A DNA stretch of 64,000 bases from contig CAWGUB010000030.1 of assembly GCA_963825575.1 (NCBI GenBank), forward strand, positions 1 through 64,000, read 5' to 3'. The notes under the pieces are model-generated. The model saw only the letters and a list, made by a program, of their open reading frames with translations. It had not been told where the DNA came from and made no database searches. The DNA is from JAFDBW01 sp963825575 (GTDB lineage Bacteria > Desulfobacterota > Desulfuromonadia > Desulfuromonadales > BM103). Every line of letters begins with the position of its first letter. The stretch's first letter is position 1. This document shows positions 20,059 through 29,455 of the stretch, piece by piece. The translations under genes were made by a program, and so were the position numbers.

Positions 20059-22726
20059 TTAGTCCATCAGGTTCCTCAACACGTAGTTCAGAATTCCGCC
20101 GCTCAGGAAATACTGCACCTCGTTGGCGGTATCAATGCGACAGCTGACAACCAGCTCCTGGCTGCTACCGTCAGCACGATTGATCCGCAAGACAATATCC
20201 TGCCCCGGTTCAATCGGCACCGTCCTGACCGACCAGGTCGAAGGTTTCGCTGCCGTCGATACCGAGCGATTTGCGATCATCGCCGGGCTTGAACTGCAAC
20301 GGCAGGATCCCCATCCCGACCAGGTTGGAGCGATGGATCCGCTCGAAGCTCTCGGCGACCACGGCCTTTACCCCAAGCAGCAGAGTGCCTTTCGCCGCCC
20401 AGTCACGGCTCGAGCCGGTGCCGTACTCCTTGCCCGCCATGATCACCAGGGGCGTCCCCTCTTCTTCGTACTTTGCAGCAGCATCAAAAATGGTCGTCTG
20501 CCCGCCGTTGGGCAGTTCCCTGGTGAAACCGCCTTCGACACCAGCGACCAGCTCATTTTTCAGGCGGATGTTGGCGAAGGTCCCACGCATCATGATCTCG
20601 TGGTTGCCGCGCCGGGAGCCGTAGGAGTTGAAGTCCGCCGGGCCGACACCACGTTCCCGCAAATAAACTCCGGCCGGACTGCTGGCCAGGATCGAGCCGG
20701 CCGGTGAGATGTGGTCGGTGGTAATCGAATCTCCCAGCAAGGCGAGCAGGCGGGCTCCGGAGAAACCCGTCAAGCAGTTTGCCGCGGCTTCACGCACCTC
20801 GAAGAAGGAGGGTTCCTTGACGTAAGTCGAGCTTTCGTCCCAGTCATAGGTCTGGCCTTCGGGGATCGGCAGGCTGCGCCAGCTCTCCTCGCCGGCAAAG
20901 ACGTCGGCATATTTTGCCCGGAACATGTCAGCCGAGACCAGCTTGACCATTTCGGCCACCTCTTCATCGCTCGGCCAGATGTCTTTGAGATAAACGTCAT
21001 TGCCCTGCTTATCCTGGCCAAGTGGGTCTGTGGTCAAATCGATACAGGTGTTGCCGGCCAGGGCGTAGGCGACGACCAACGGCGGAGAAGCCAGCCAGTT
21101 GGCCTTGGTGTGGGAGTGCACCCGTCCCTCGAAGTTGCGGTTTCCGGAAAGCACGGAACAGACCATCATGTCCTGGTCCGTGATCGCATCGGCGATCGGT
21201 CCGATCAGGGGTCCGGAGTTGCCGATACAGGTGGTACAGCCATAGCCGACCACATGGAAACCAAGCTGATCGAGATATGTCTGCAAACCGGCTTTCTCCA
21301 GGTAGTCTGTAACGACCTTGGAGCCCGGAGCCAATGAGGTTTTCACCCACGGCTTCTGCACGAGTCCTTTCTCGACCGCTTTCTTCGCCACCAGCCCGGC
21401 GCCCATCATGACTGCCGGGTTGGAGGTGTTGGTACAGGAGGTGATCGCCGCGATGACTACGTCACCCTGGTTCAGTTCATAGTCGGTACCGGCCACTGCA
21501 GCAGTACGCTCCGCTGCATCGCTAGGAATCACCGCCTTCGTCGCCTCTTGCATCGCTTCGAGATCGACCCGGTCCTGTGGACGCTTCGGCCCGGCCAGAC
21601 TCGGTTTGACGGTGCCCAGGTCAAGTTCGAGAACAGCCGTGTACTCCGGATCAGTCATGCCTTCGAAACGCCACAGGCCCTGTTCTTTGGCGTAAGACTC
21701 GACCAGCGCAACTGTGGCGTCATCTCGCCCGGAGAGACGCAGGTAATCGAGAGTGACATCGTCAATCGGGAACCAGCCGCAGGTTGCACCATACTCCGGT
21801 GCCATGTTGGCGATCGTCGCCCGGTCGGCGAGCGGCAGCTTGGCCAGGCCATCACCGAAGAATTCAACGAATTTGCCGACCACCCCGAACTTGCGCAGCA
21901 TCTGGGTCACAGTCAGCACCAGGTCGGTGGCGGTCACCCCTTCCCGGAGCCTGCCGGTCATGCGGAAGCCGATGACTTCGGGGATAATCATCGAGACCGG
22001 CTGTCCGAGCATGGCGGCTTCGGCTTCGATCCCACCGACGCCCCAGCCGAGTACGGCCAGGCCGTTGATCATCGTGGTATGACTGTCGGTCCCGACCAGA
22101 GTGTCCGGGTAGGCGACCGGTTTGCCATTCTCAGTGGAGGTCCAGACTGTGCGCGCCAGGTATTCGAGGTTCACCTGGTGACAGATACCGGTCCCCGGAG
22201 GCACGACGCGAAAATTATCGAAGGCCAGCTGCCCCCAGCGCAGAAAAGCATAGCGCTCCCGGTTGCGCTCCATCTCCTTGTCGACATTATAGGCGAAAGC
22301 TTCCGGCATGGCGTATTTGTCGACCATGACCGAATGGTCGATGACCAGGTCGACAGGAATCTGCGGGTTGATCTTCTGCGGGTCGCCGCCGGCGCGGGCC
22401 ACAGCGTCGCGCATCGCCGCCAGGTCGACAACGGCAGGCACTCCGGTGAAATCCTGCATCAACACCCGGGCGGGCCGGAAGGCAATTTCATGGTCGGAGG
22501 TGCGCTTGTCCAGCCAGTCGACAACCGCGTTGATGTCATCTGCCGTGACTGAATCACCATCCTCATTGCGCAACAGGTTCTCGAGCAGCACTTTGAGTGT
22601 GAGCGGCAGCCGATTTACCTGGCTGCGCGTCCTGGCGTATTCGCCCAGGCTGTAATATTCGTAGACGGAACCGGCAACATCGAGACTTTGCCTGGAGTTA
22701 AAGCTGTTAAGACTATCCTTGCTCAT
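20059..22726 (-). CDS. acnA: Aconitate hydratase A, one frame break near the C terminus
   Basis: TCA-cycle enzyme interconverting citrate and isocitrate with a 4Fe-4S cluster; about 889 residues if restored. Cluster cysteines lie in ITSCTNTSNPAVMM and GYGCTTCIGNSGPL; substrate-site segments DSHTTMINGLAVLGWGVGG and YGTGSSRDWAAKG are intact. The main frame stops at 20210 after DLVGQDGAD, but the next frame resumes at TVPIEPGQDIVLRINRADGS and ends normally with the conserved ILNYVLRNLMD at 20059. A single indel near 20225 explains this. As acnA is central to metabolism, an assembly error is likely. Monocistronic, with its own terminator. Confidence 0.93.
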
Positions 22727-22914
22727 CGGTATCCTCTCCTTGGATTCAGGTCGTCATAAATCGGAAAATCTATCGTAACCATTCTACCATAAACTTGCAG
22801 AATCACTTTGCTCGGGACAAATTTATCGGACTCTTCTCACGGTCTTGCTTTTGCCGTTTTCATCTGCTAGCTTAAAGCCTTGATCTGGCGCACATGTTGC
22901 CCTTGGAGGGCCCA

Positions 22915-24021
22915 ATGACGGAGTGGATGAACAACGAGATTCTGGGTATTACCATCGGCCGGTATGTCGCGGCAGTTGGCATTGTCCTGATCGCCTTAAT
23001 TGCCAAAAAGCTCTTTTCCTTCTTCTTCACCAGGGCAATCATGCCCCTGGCACAGAAGAGCAGGAAAGAGCTTGATGACCGTTTTCTGGCCTGCCTGCAT
23101 AAGCCTCTAGAATTCTTGGTCTTTCTGATCGGCCTTTTTGTTGCCGCGGAATTTCTGCGACTTCCCGTTGAACCGTACAATCTGGAGAACCTCGTATCGA
23201 CGCTGCTCAAGGCCCTGCTGATCCTGGATGTCGCCTGGTTCTTCTTCAACATGGTCGACATGGTCGACCATTACCTGACCAAATGGGCGGTTCGCACCGA
23301 ATCCGTTCTGGATGACCAACTGGTACCACTGGTACGCAAAACCCTGCGGGTTTTCATCGTCATCATGGCTTGCCTTATGGCGATCCAGTCCTTCGGCTAC
23401 CCGATTACCGGGATCCTGGCGTCGCTCGGTATTGGCGGTCTGGCTTTTGCCCTGGCTGCCAAGGACACCGTCTCCAACATCTTCGGTTCGCTGATGATCA
23501 TCTTCGATCGCCCTTTCCTCATCGGCGACTGGATCAAAGCCGGCGACATGGAAGGTACGGTCGAGGAAATCGGCTTCCGCTCGACCAAGATTCGCACCTT
23601 TGCCAAGACCCTTATTTGCGTACCGAACAACATCATCGCCAACATGGCTCTGGACAATATAAGCCGCAGGCCGAGGCGACGCATCCATCTCACGATCGGC
23701 GTCACCTACGACACATCACCGGCCCAGATGCGCGAGGCCGTGCAGAAAATCCGGGAGCTCCTGAAGAATCATCCGGCTATCGACCAGGAATACTTCCTGG
23801 TCAATTTCACCGACTTCGGTGCTTCATCACTGGACATCATGGTTTACTGTTTCACCACGACGACTGTCTGGGCCGAATATCTTGAGGCGCGCGAGGATGT
23901 CTGTCTCAAGATCATGGACACTCTGGAAGCGCTGGGGCTGGAGATTGCCTTCCCCAGCACAACTGTCTACATCAAGAAAGACGAGCCTGAAATGGCCGCC
24001 GCAATTCCCGGCAAGCCTTAA
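22915..24021 (+). CDS. MscS-family mechanosensitive channel
   Basis: 368 residues from ATG 22915, preceded by TTGGAGGG. Five hydrophobic segments in the first 190 residues end in the pore helix GILASLGIGGLAFALAAKDT with its glycine/alanine packing pattern. The beta domain PFLIGDWIKAGDMEGTVEEIG and the C-terminal alpha/beta domain follow. Acts as an osmotic safety valve in the inner membrane. The lipoprotein gene follows 42 bases downstream. Confidence 0.92.
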   Translation: MTEWMNNEILGITIGRYVAAVGIVLIALIAKKLFSFFFTRAIMPLAQKSRKELDDRFLACLHKPLEFLVFLIGLFVAAEFLRLPVEPYNLENLVSTLLKALLILDVAWFFFNMVDMVDHYLTKWAVRTESVLDDQLVPLVRKTLRVFIVIMACLMAIQSFGYPITGILASLGIGGLAFALAAKDTVSNIFGSLMIIFDRPFLIGDWIKAGDMEGTVEEIGFRSTKIRTFAKTLICVPNNIIANMALDNISRRPRRRIHLTIGVTYDTSPAQMREAVQKIRELLKNHPAIDQEYFLVNFTDFGASSLDIMVYCFTTTTVWAEYLEAREDVCLKIMDTLEALGLEIAFPSTTVYIKKDEPEMAAAIPGKP

Positions 24022-24063
24022 CAGTAATGTTTTGACGAGGGGAAATCCCCGAGGAGGATGACA

Positions 24064-24333
24064 ATGCGCAAATGGATCATAATGGCTGTCCTGGCAACGC
24101 TTGTCTGTGGCTGTGCACCGTGGATCGGCATCCATAACGTAGAGCTCGGCATGACCAAGGCCGAGGTCCTGCAGCAGATGGGTAAACCGAACAACGTCTC
24201 CGGCAGCGGCAACGAGGAGTACCTATGGTACACACCGGTCAACCGTTTCTGGGAACGCTACTATATCCACATCGTCAACGGCAAGGTCGAAGCCTACGGC
24301 CAGCTCGGCAAGCAGGCTGAACAACCGCAGTGA
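24064..24333 (+). CDS. Small BamE/SmpA-like lipoprotein
   Basis: 89 residues: signal peptide with lipobox-like LVCGC, then IHNVELGMTKAEVLQQMGKP, the SmpA/OmlA (BamE-like) hallmark, and a short beta domain with LWYTP. ATG 24064 is preferred over ATG 24058 because the AGGAGG would be too close to the latter. Predicted outer-membrane or periplasmic lipoprotein of unknown role. Confidence 0.78.
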   Translation: MRKWIIMAVLATLVCGCAPWIGIHNVELGMTKAEVLQQMGKPNNVSGSGNEEYLWYTPVNRFWERYYIHIVNGKVEAYGQLGKQAEQPQ

Positions 24334-24383
24334 GCCACTCACCTTGACACAATTCTGGATACTCGGCGTTCGTTTCGCGCCGT

Positions 24384-24417
24384 AACAAGAGAGGCCCGAC
24401 GAGGGCCTTTGCTTGTT
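24384..24417 (+). terminator. Hairpin after the BamE-like gene
   Basis: AACAAG and GGCCC arms pair with GGGCC and CTTGTT. There is no clear T-run after the stem, so termination strength is uncertain. Confidence 0.45.
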
Positions 24418-24483
24418 AAACCACATTGGCTGGGGCCTGGGATAATTCTTCCAGGCTGAGATCGATGCAGAGGGGAGAGGACC

Positions 24484-25611
24484 ATGGCTGAACAGGTTTT
24501 TTTTGCTGACATGCGTGCAGGGATGCGTGAAAACCTGCACACCAAGCTGGAGAGATTGGCCGATCAGGCTGGCCTGTACGGGATCGTCAAGCCAGGCGAA
24601 CTGGTCGCCATCAAGATGCACTTTGGCGAGAAAGGCGGTCATGCCTACATCCGGCCGACTTTCGTGCGGCGGATTGTCGACCAGGTCAAGAACGCCGGTG
24701 GCAAACCCTTTTTGACCGATTCAAGCACTCTCTACCCGGGCGAACGCAAAGAAGCCGTTTCCGCCCTGACCTGCGCCATAGAGAACGGCTTTGCCTATGC
24801 CGTGGTCAATGCGCCGCTCATCATGAGCGACGGCTTACGCGGCCACTCGGCGCGCCGCGTTGCCGTTCCCGGAGAACTCCTGAGTGAAGTTGATATCGGC
24901 CAGGAAATCCTCGAGGCCGACGCCATGATCGTTCTGAGTCATTTCAAGTGCCATGAGCTGACCGGTTTCGGCGGCGCGATCAAGAATCTCGCCATGGGCT
25001 GTTCAAGCCGTGAAGGCAAGCTCGAGCAGCACTCCACAGTGGCCCCCAGCATCTCGCAAAAACATTGCACAGCCTGTGGCGCCTGCCTCAAGGCCTGCGC
25101 CCACGACGCGATCGACCTGAACAGCGACGGGGCGGTCATCAACGCAGCACGCTGCACCGGGTGCGGGCGCTGCATCACCATCTGCGAGCCCCAGGCGGTT
25201 CGCATCAACTGGAACGAGGAGTCCTCGCTGGTGATGAAGAAAATGGCCGAGTACGCCCTCGGTGCGGTCTCTGGCAAAACCCTGAAAGTGCTGTTCATCA
25301 ACTTCATTACCCAGGTTTCTCCGGCCTGTGACTGTTACGGACACTCCGACGCACCGATCGTTTCCGACATCGGCATGCTCGCCGCCACTGACCCGGTCGC
25401 ACTCGACCAGGCCTGTGCCGATCTTGTCAACCAGGCCCACGGCCTGCCCGGCACGGCCATGCAGAACGGTCATGAGCCCGGCTCGGACAAGTTCCGCGGC
25501 GTCTATCCGAACATCAACTGGGAAGTGCAGCTGGAGCATGGCGAGAGAATAGGCCTCGGCAGGCGGGAATATGAATTGCTAAAGCTGGAACCGGAACATG
25601 AGAAATGGTAA
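24484..25611 (+). CDS. DUF362 domain protein with two 4Fe-4S clusters
   Basis: 375 residues. The DUF362 part (IKMHFGEKGGHAYIRPTFVR, LSHFKCHELTGFGGAIKNLA) is interrupted by a ferredoxin module with CTACGACLKAC and CTGCGRCITICEP near residues 199-240. The C terminus carries DPVALDQACADLVN. Such proteins are common in anaerobes and presumed to handle electrons; their substrate is unknown. Good GAGGGGAGAGGACC ribosome region before ATG 24484. Confidence 0.88.
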   Translation: MAEQVFFADMRAGMRENLHTKLERLADQAGLYGIVKPGELVAIKMHFGEKGGHAYIRPTFVRRIVDQVKNAGGKPFLTDSSTLYPGERKEAVSALTCAIENGFAYAVVNAPLIMSDGLRGHSARRVAVPGELLSEVDIGQEILEADAMIVLSHFKCHELTGFGGAIKNLAMGCSSREGKLEQHSTVAPSISQKHCTACGACLKACAHDAIDLNSDGAVINAARCTGCGRCITICEPQAVRINWNEESSLVMKKMAEYALGAVSGKTLKVLFINFITQVSPACDCYGHSDAPIVSDIGMLAATDPVALDQACADLVNQAHGLPGTAMQNGHEPGSDKFRGVYPNINWEVQLEHGERIGLGRREYELLKLEPEHEKW

Positions 25612-25762
25612 AAGGATTCAGCAAGAGCCAGCCTTACGGAGTTTAGGAAATCGATTACACTTTGCATTCATCGACCAAATATCAAGAACGGCGGCAGATT
25701 ATCATTACTCGCAACCAACGGCAGCGTTGGGCGGGATAACCTCAAAGCTGGAGGCATGCAAC

Positions 25763-26149
25763 ATGATGGAAATCACATTCCCCGGAGGCGTTCGGGTCAA
25801 TGCTCAGTTCAAGGGCTTTGAGACAGCCACCGATCAACCTGAAAAAAACGGCGGAGAGAACACGGCACCGGCCCCGTTAGACCTCTTCCTGGTTTCACTG
25901 GGCACCTGTGCCGGGTTTTACGCCCTGCGCTTTTGCCAACAGCGCGAATTGGCCACCGATGGGATGCGCCTGTCGTTGACCACCGAGCGCAACCCGGAAA
26001 CGAAGCGGCTGGACCGCATTGAGATCACGTTGAACCTGCCGGAGGGGTTCCCGGAGAAGTATCGCGGGGCGATTGTTCGTGCTACCGACCAGTGCGCGGT
26101 GAAAAAAGTCCTGGTCGATCCGCCGGAGATTGAGCTTGTGACCGTCTAA
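25763..26149 (+). CDS. OsmC/Ohr-family protein
   Basis: 128 residues from ATG 25763 (GGAGG 13 bases upstream; ATG 25766 is also possible). PLDLFLVSLGTCAGFYALRF holds one family cysteine and DQCAVKKVL the other; relatives reduce organic hydroperoxides. The open frame runs back to 25598, but the upstream part is not conserved-looking. Its last bases overlap those of the convergent DUF4911 gene. Confidence 0.88.
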   Translation: MMEITFPGGVRVNAQFKGFETATDQPEKNGGENTAPAPLDLFLVSLGTCAGFYALRFCQQRELATDGMRLSLTTERNPETKRLDRIEITLNLPEGFPEKYRGAIVRATDQCAVKKVLVDPPEIELVTV

Positions 26150-26400
26150 AGCTGGGGGATATTGTCCGGCATCGGGATTTCCCGGAGCCCGGCCTCTTCG
26201 CCAAGCGCAATGAGCAGGGCATCGACATCTTCGGTACGGCTCGCGGAGCAGGCAATTTCGACCAGGCCGGCCCGGCTGTCCAGGGTCCGCGCAAAGGCCA
26301 GACCATCGTAACTCTCCAGGATAAACCGCAGGTGGCCGATCTCGGCCCGCGGCAGTTGGAAATATCGTTTGCTGAAGATTTCTGCGGTCATCGTCCTCAC
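26146..26400 (-). CDS. DUF4911 domain protein
   Basis: 84 residues: RYFQLPRAEIGHLRFILESYDGL followed by RTLDSRAGLVEIACS is the pattern of DUF4911, a small family known mainly from Desulfuromonadia and relatives. Function unknown. It starts four bases after the nudC stop on the same strand, so it is probably co-transcribed with nudC and nudF. Confidence 0.7.
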   Translation of the reverse strand: MRTMTAEIFSKRYFQLPRAEIGHLRFILESYDGLAFARTLDSRAGLVEIACSASRTEDVDALLIALGEEAGLREIPMPDNIPQL

Positions 26401-26404
26401 CCGG

Positions 26405-27262
26405 TCACGACAGGTTCAGGGTTGTATCGAGAATGTAGCGCGCGATGCTGCGCTTGGGCGGCAATTGCGGCAGGGCATCAACCGAAAACCAGCGCGCGTC
26501 AGCCAATTCCCGCGTGTCAACCCGGATCTCACCGCTGACAAAGTCCGCGACGAAACCGACCATCACCTGGCTGGGAAAGGGCCAGCACTGGCTGCCGACG
26601 TAGCGAACATTGTCGGCGACCACACCGGTTTCCTCGGCGATCTCCCGTATCGCGGCCTCTTCCAGTGATTCGCCAAACTCCTGGAACCCTGCCACCAGAC
26701 TGTAACGGTTGGGAGCCCAGGTCGGTTTGCGGGTCAGCAGAACTTCACCGGGACGAGTCACAAGGACGATGGCGCAGGGATGAATGGCCGGGTAAGCGTG
26801 GGCCTTGCACGACGAGCACCCTCGCCCCCATTCCTCTGCCAACCAGGCCGTCGACTCACCACAATATCCACAGTAACGACTGCGCTCCTGCCAGTGCAGG
26901 ATCATGCGGCCCATGCCGCCGAGACTCAACAGGTCGATCGGCAGCAGCGGCTTTTCATCCAGAAGACCGAGCATCTCAAGGGCCTCCGGCATCCTGTCAA
27001 GATTGCCAAGGTCAACCAGGCGGCAGGGTTGCTCCTGCCAGGAGCCAAGATAGAGGGATGGCGCATCAAGCCAGTCTCCGTATGGCAACTCGAACTTGTC
27101 ACGCTCTTTCACCACGAGCATTTTGCTGCCGTGCAACAACACGCCATAACCCGGGCCACCCGGATCCGCTAACGGACTCAGCAGCTTGAATTTTTCATCC
27201 AGGCAGGCCCGGTTGAAGGGCAGGTGGAGGGGTGAAGCATAGGCTGCGGGCAGGGCGGTCAC
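26405..27262 (-). CDS. nudC: NADH pyrophosphatase NudC
   Basis: 285 residues. A zinc ribbon (CGYCGE ... GCSSCK) precedes the Nudix box (GFQEFGESLEEAAIREIAEE) and the NudC signature SQCWPFPSQVM. Hydrolyses NADH to NMNH and AMP and can remove NAD caps from RNA. Overlaps the nudF stop by four bases. Confidence 0.94.
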   Translation of the reverse strand: MTALPAAYASPLHLPFNRACLDEKFKLLSPLADPGGPGYGVLLHGSKMLVVKERDKFELPYGDWLDAPSLYLGSWQEQPCRLVDLGNLDRMPEALEMLGLLDEKPLLPIDLLSLGGMGRMILHWQERSRYCGYCGESTAWLAEEWGRGCSSCKAHAYPAIHPCAIVLVTRPGEVLLTRKPTWAPNRYSLVAGFQEFGESLEEAAIREIAEETGVVADNVRYVGSQCWPFPSQVMVGFVADFVSGEIRVDTRELADARWFSVDALPQLPPKRSIARYILDTTLNLS

Positions 27263-27798
27263 GTGCCACTCTCATCGCAAAAGCGTCGGTAGTGCAACAG
27301 GGCCAGCTGCGTTTTGCTGTCGAGGATCTCTCCACTTCTGACTTTGTTTAGAGCCTCGTCAGGTAACATGGGGCAGAGATCAATCACCTCGTCCGGTTCG
27401 AGCTGCTGTTCAACTTCTGAGAGCTGTCTGCCGAGAAACAGGTAAATCTGCTCATCACAAAAGCCCACAGTGCTCCAGAAGCTACCAAGCGGCAAGATCT
27501 CCGCAGCAGCGTAGCCGGCCTCTTCGGCCAATTCGCGCGCGGCACAAATCCCGGGAGATTCTCCCGATTCCAGGCGCCCGGCCGGGATTTCATAGACCAT
27601 CTCGCCGATCGCCGGCCGGAACTGCCGGATCAGGAGCACCCTGCCGTCAGTGAGAACCGGTAGGATTGCAGCCCCTCCGGGATGGCGAATAATTTCAAAC
27701 TCCGAGTGCCGGCCATCGGGCATTTCATGGATCTCGACACCAACATCGAGAACCCGGCCGGCAAAGACATTATCACGTGATTTGAGAGTCGACATCAA
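27259..27798 (-). CDS. nudF: ADP-ribose pyrophosphatase, Nudix family
   Basis: 179 residues. EIIRHPGGAAILPVL, VLLIRQFRPAIGEMVYEIPAG and the Nudix box GRLESGESPGICAARELAEE match ADP-ribose or nucleotide-sugar pyrophosphatases. Overlaps the upstream lipid-kinase gene by 26 bases and the downstream nudC by four, so all are one operon. Confidence 0.9.
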   Translation of the reverse strand: MMSTLKSRDNVFAGRVLDVGVEIHEMPDGRHSEFEIIRHPGGAAILPVLTDGRVLLIRQFRPAIGEMVYEIPAGRLESGESPGICAARELAEEAGYAAAEILPLGSFWSTVGFCDEQIYLFLGRQLSEVEQQLEPDEVIDLCPMLPDEALNKVRSGEILDSKTQLALLHYRRFCDESGT

Positions 27799-28684
27799 AA
27801 GACCTTTCAGAAAATGAGTCCCCGGGCAACACCACGGTGACGGCCCGCGGAACCGCCTCGATCAGAACCGGCAGGACGCCAAAATCATCGCCATCGACCT
27901 GAATGGCGACACCGGCCCCATCCGCTCTGACTTCATCCACGGTCAGAAATTCCGCAAGCGGCGCGCGCAGTGGCCGTTTCAATGCCAGAGACAAAGCGAA
28001 ACGCAGCAGTGCGACACGCCCGCCCCGGCGCAAAAGACAGACCTCCAGATCGTCCTTGAACATGGAGGCGGCAGGGGTCACCACGTAGCGGCCGCCATAG
28101 TAACGGCAGTTGCTGACCACCACGCCGGACCCTTTGAGACAACGGCCATCCTGGAGTTGCAGCTCCAGTGGTGCCGGTGGTCTGAACAGGAGCGTTTCAA
28201 TGGCGCTGATCGCATAGGCGAGGCGTCCGATCAGGCGCTTCAAGCCCGGCCGCACATTCGCCACCGCCGCGGCGTCCCAGCCGGCGCTGGCCATGAGCAG
28301 GAACAGTTCACCATTGATTCTGCCTAGCGTTATCGCACGCGGAGTTCCCCGTATCGCGACCGCACAGGCTTTCTCGACCTGCAACGGGATCCCGGCTTCG
28401 AGGGCAAAGACATTTACCGTACCGAGAGGCACAAACGCCACCGGCAAGTCCGGTGAAGCAATCCCGTTGACGACTTCATTGAGAGTGCCATCTCCGCCGG
28501 CAGCAACAACCCGGTCAAAGCCTTCCGACACGGCCCGCGATGCGGCAAGCCGGGCGTCGCCCCTTGCTGTGGTCAGGCAGAGTTCGACTTCAGCTCCCAG
28601 ACCCTGCAAGGTCTCCAGGGCAACCTGGATGCGCGGCCGTGCATCACCACCGCTGACCGGGTTGGCTATCAGCTTGACTCGCAT
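27773..28684 (-). CDS. Diacylglycerol/lipid kinase family protein (YegS-like)
   Basis: 303 residues. NPVSGG near the start and VVAAGGDGTLNEVVNG are the nucleotide-binding motifs of the DAGK catalytic family; LPVAFVPLGTVNVFALE and VVSNCRYYGG follow as in YegS-type enzymes. Substrate lipid unknown. First gene of the minus-strand nudF-nudC-DUF4911 operon. Confidence 0.88.
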   Translation of the reverse strand: MRVKLIANPVSGGDARPRIQVALETLQGLGAEVELCLTTARGDARLAASRAVSEGFDRVVAAGGDGTLNEVVNGIASPDLPVAFVPLGTVNVFALEAGIPLQVEKACAVAIRGTPRAITLGRINGELFLLMASAGWDAAAVANVRPGLKRLIGRLAYAISAIETLLFRPPAPLELQLQDGRCLKGSGVVVSNCRYYGGRYVVTPAASMFKDDLEVCLLRRGGRVALLRFALSLALKRPLRAPLAEFLTVDEVRADGAGVAIQVDGDDFGVLPVLIEAVPRAVTVVLPGDSFSERSFDVDSQIT

Positions 28685-28800
28685 TATCGCCTCATGTCAG
28701 AAAAGGACTCTCCGCAAACCGTCACAGTATGCCGTGAACATAGTTTGGAAACAACCTTTTCCAGCCTTCACAGGACGGAAGAACCGGGTAGAATGGAGAG

Positions 28801-29448
28801 ATGCCGCAGATCGAGACAAAACCGTCACAGAGCCGATGGCTTGCCATAGGCGACATTCACGGATGCCTGGCCCAATTGACCAAACTCATGGAGCTGGTCA
28901 ACCCTGCTGCTGTCGACAGAATCGTGTTTCTTGGCGACTATGTCGATCGCGGTCCGGACAGTGCCGGGGTGATTGATTACCTGATTGAATTCGCCGAGGC
29001 CTTTCCGAAAACGGTCTTTTTGCGCGGCAATCATGAACAGATGTTTCTCGATTACCTTGACGGATTGGATCCGGCCATGTTCCTCATGAACGGCGGTCGG
29101 CAAACCCTCGACAGCTACCGCGATCGCGGCATGTGGCCAATCCCCTCAAGCCATCGACGCTTCCTTGACTCGCTGCGGTATTATTTCGAATCGGCGCAGC
29201 ATATTTTTGTTCACGCTGGTCTGCGGCCGGGAATCCCACTGGCAGGACAAACTGACTTCGACATGCTCTGGATTCGCGGCGAGTTTATCGAATCGAACGA
29301 CGACTGGGGCAAAACTGTGGTCTATGGCCATACTCCGCTCAAAGAACCTCTGCTTGGTGATCGCAGGATAGGCGTGGATACCGGCTGCGTCTACGGCCGC
29401 CAACTCACCTGTTGCGATGTGACGTCCCTGCGGATCTGGCAGGTTTGA
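28801..29448 (+). CDS. Metallophosphoesterase, serine/threonine phosphatase-like
   Basis: 215 residues carrying the PPP-family signature: GDIHG near residue 18, GDYVDRG, RGNHE and the later VHAGLRPGI and GHTP, supplying a two-metal centre. Resembles bacterial PrpA/PrpB-type or ApaH-like enzymes; the substrate (phosphoprotein or Ap4A) is not settled. GGAGAG precedes the start. Confidence 0.9.
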   Translation: MPQIETKPSQSRWLAIGDIHGCLAQLTKLMELVNPAAVDRIVFLGDYVDRGPDSAGVIDYLIEFAEAFPKTVFLRGNHEQMFLDYLDGLDPAMFLMNGGRQTLDSYRDRGMWPIPSSHRRFLDSLRYYFESAQHIFVHAGLRPGIPLAGQTDFDMLWIRGEFIESNDDWGKTVVYGHTPLKEPLLGDRRIGVDTGCVYGRQLTCCDVTSLRIWQV

Positions 29449-29455
29449 CCAGCGA

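Noticed and set aside
21548..22552. 334-codon plus-strand open frame
   Set aside because: Antisense to acnA, without recognisable motifs.
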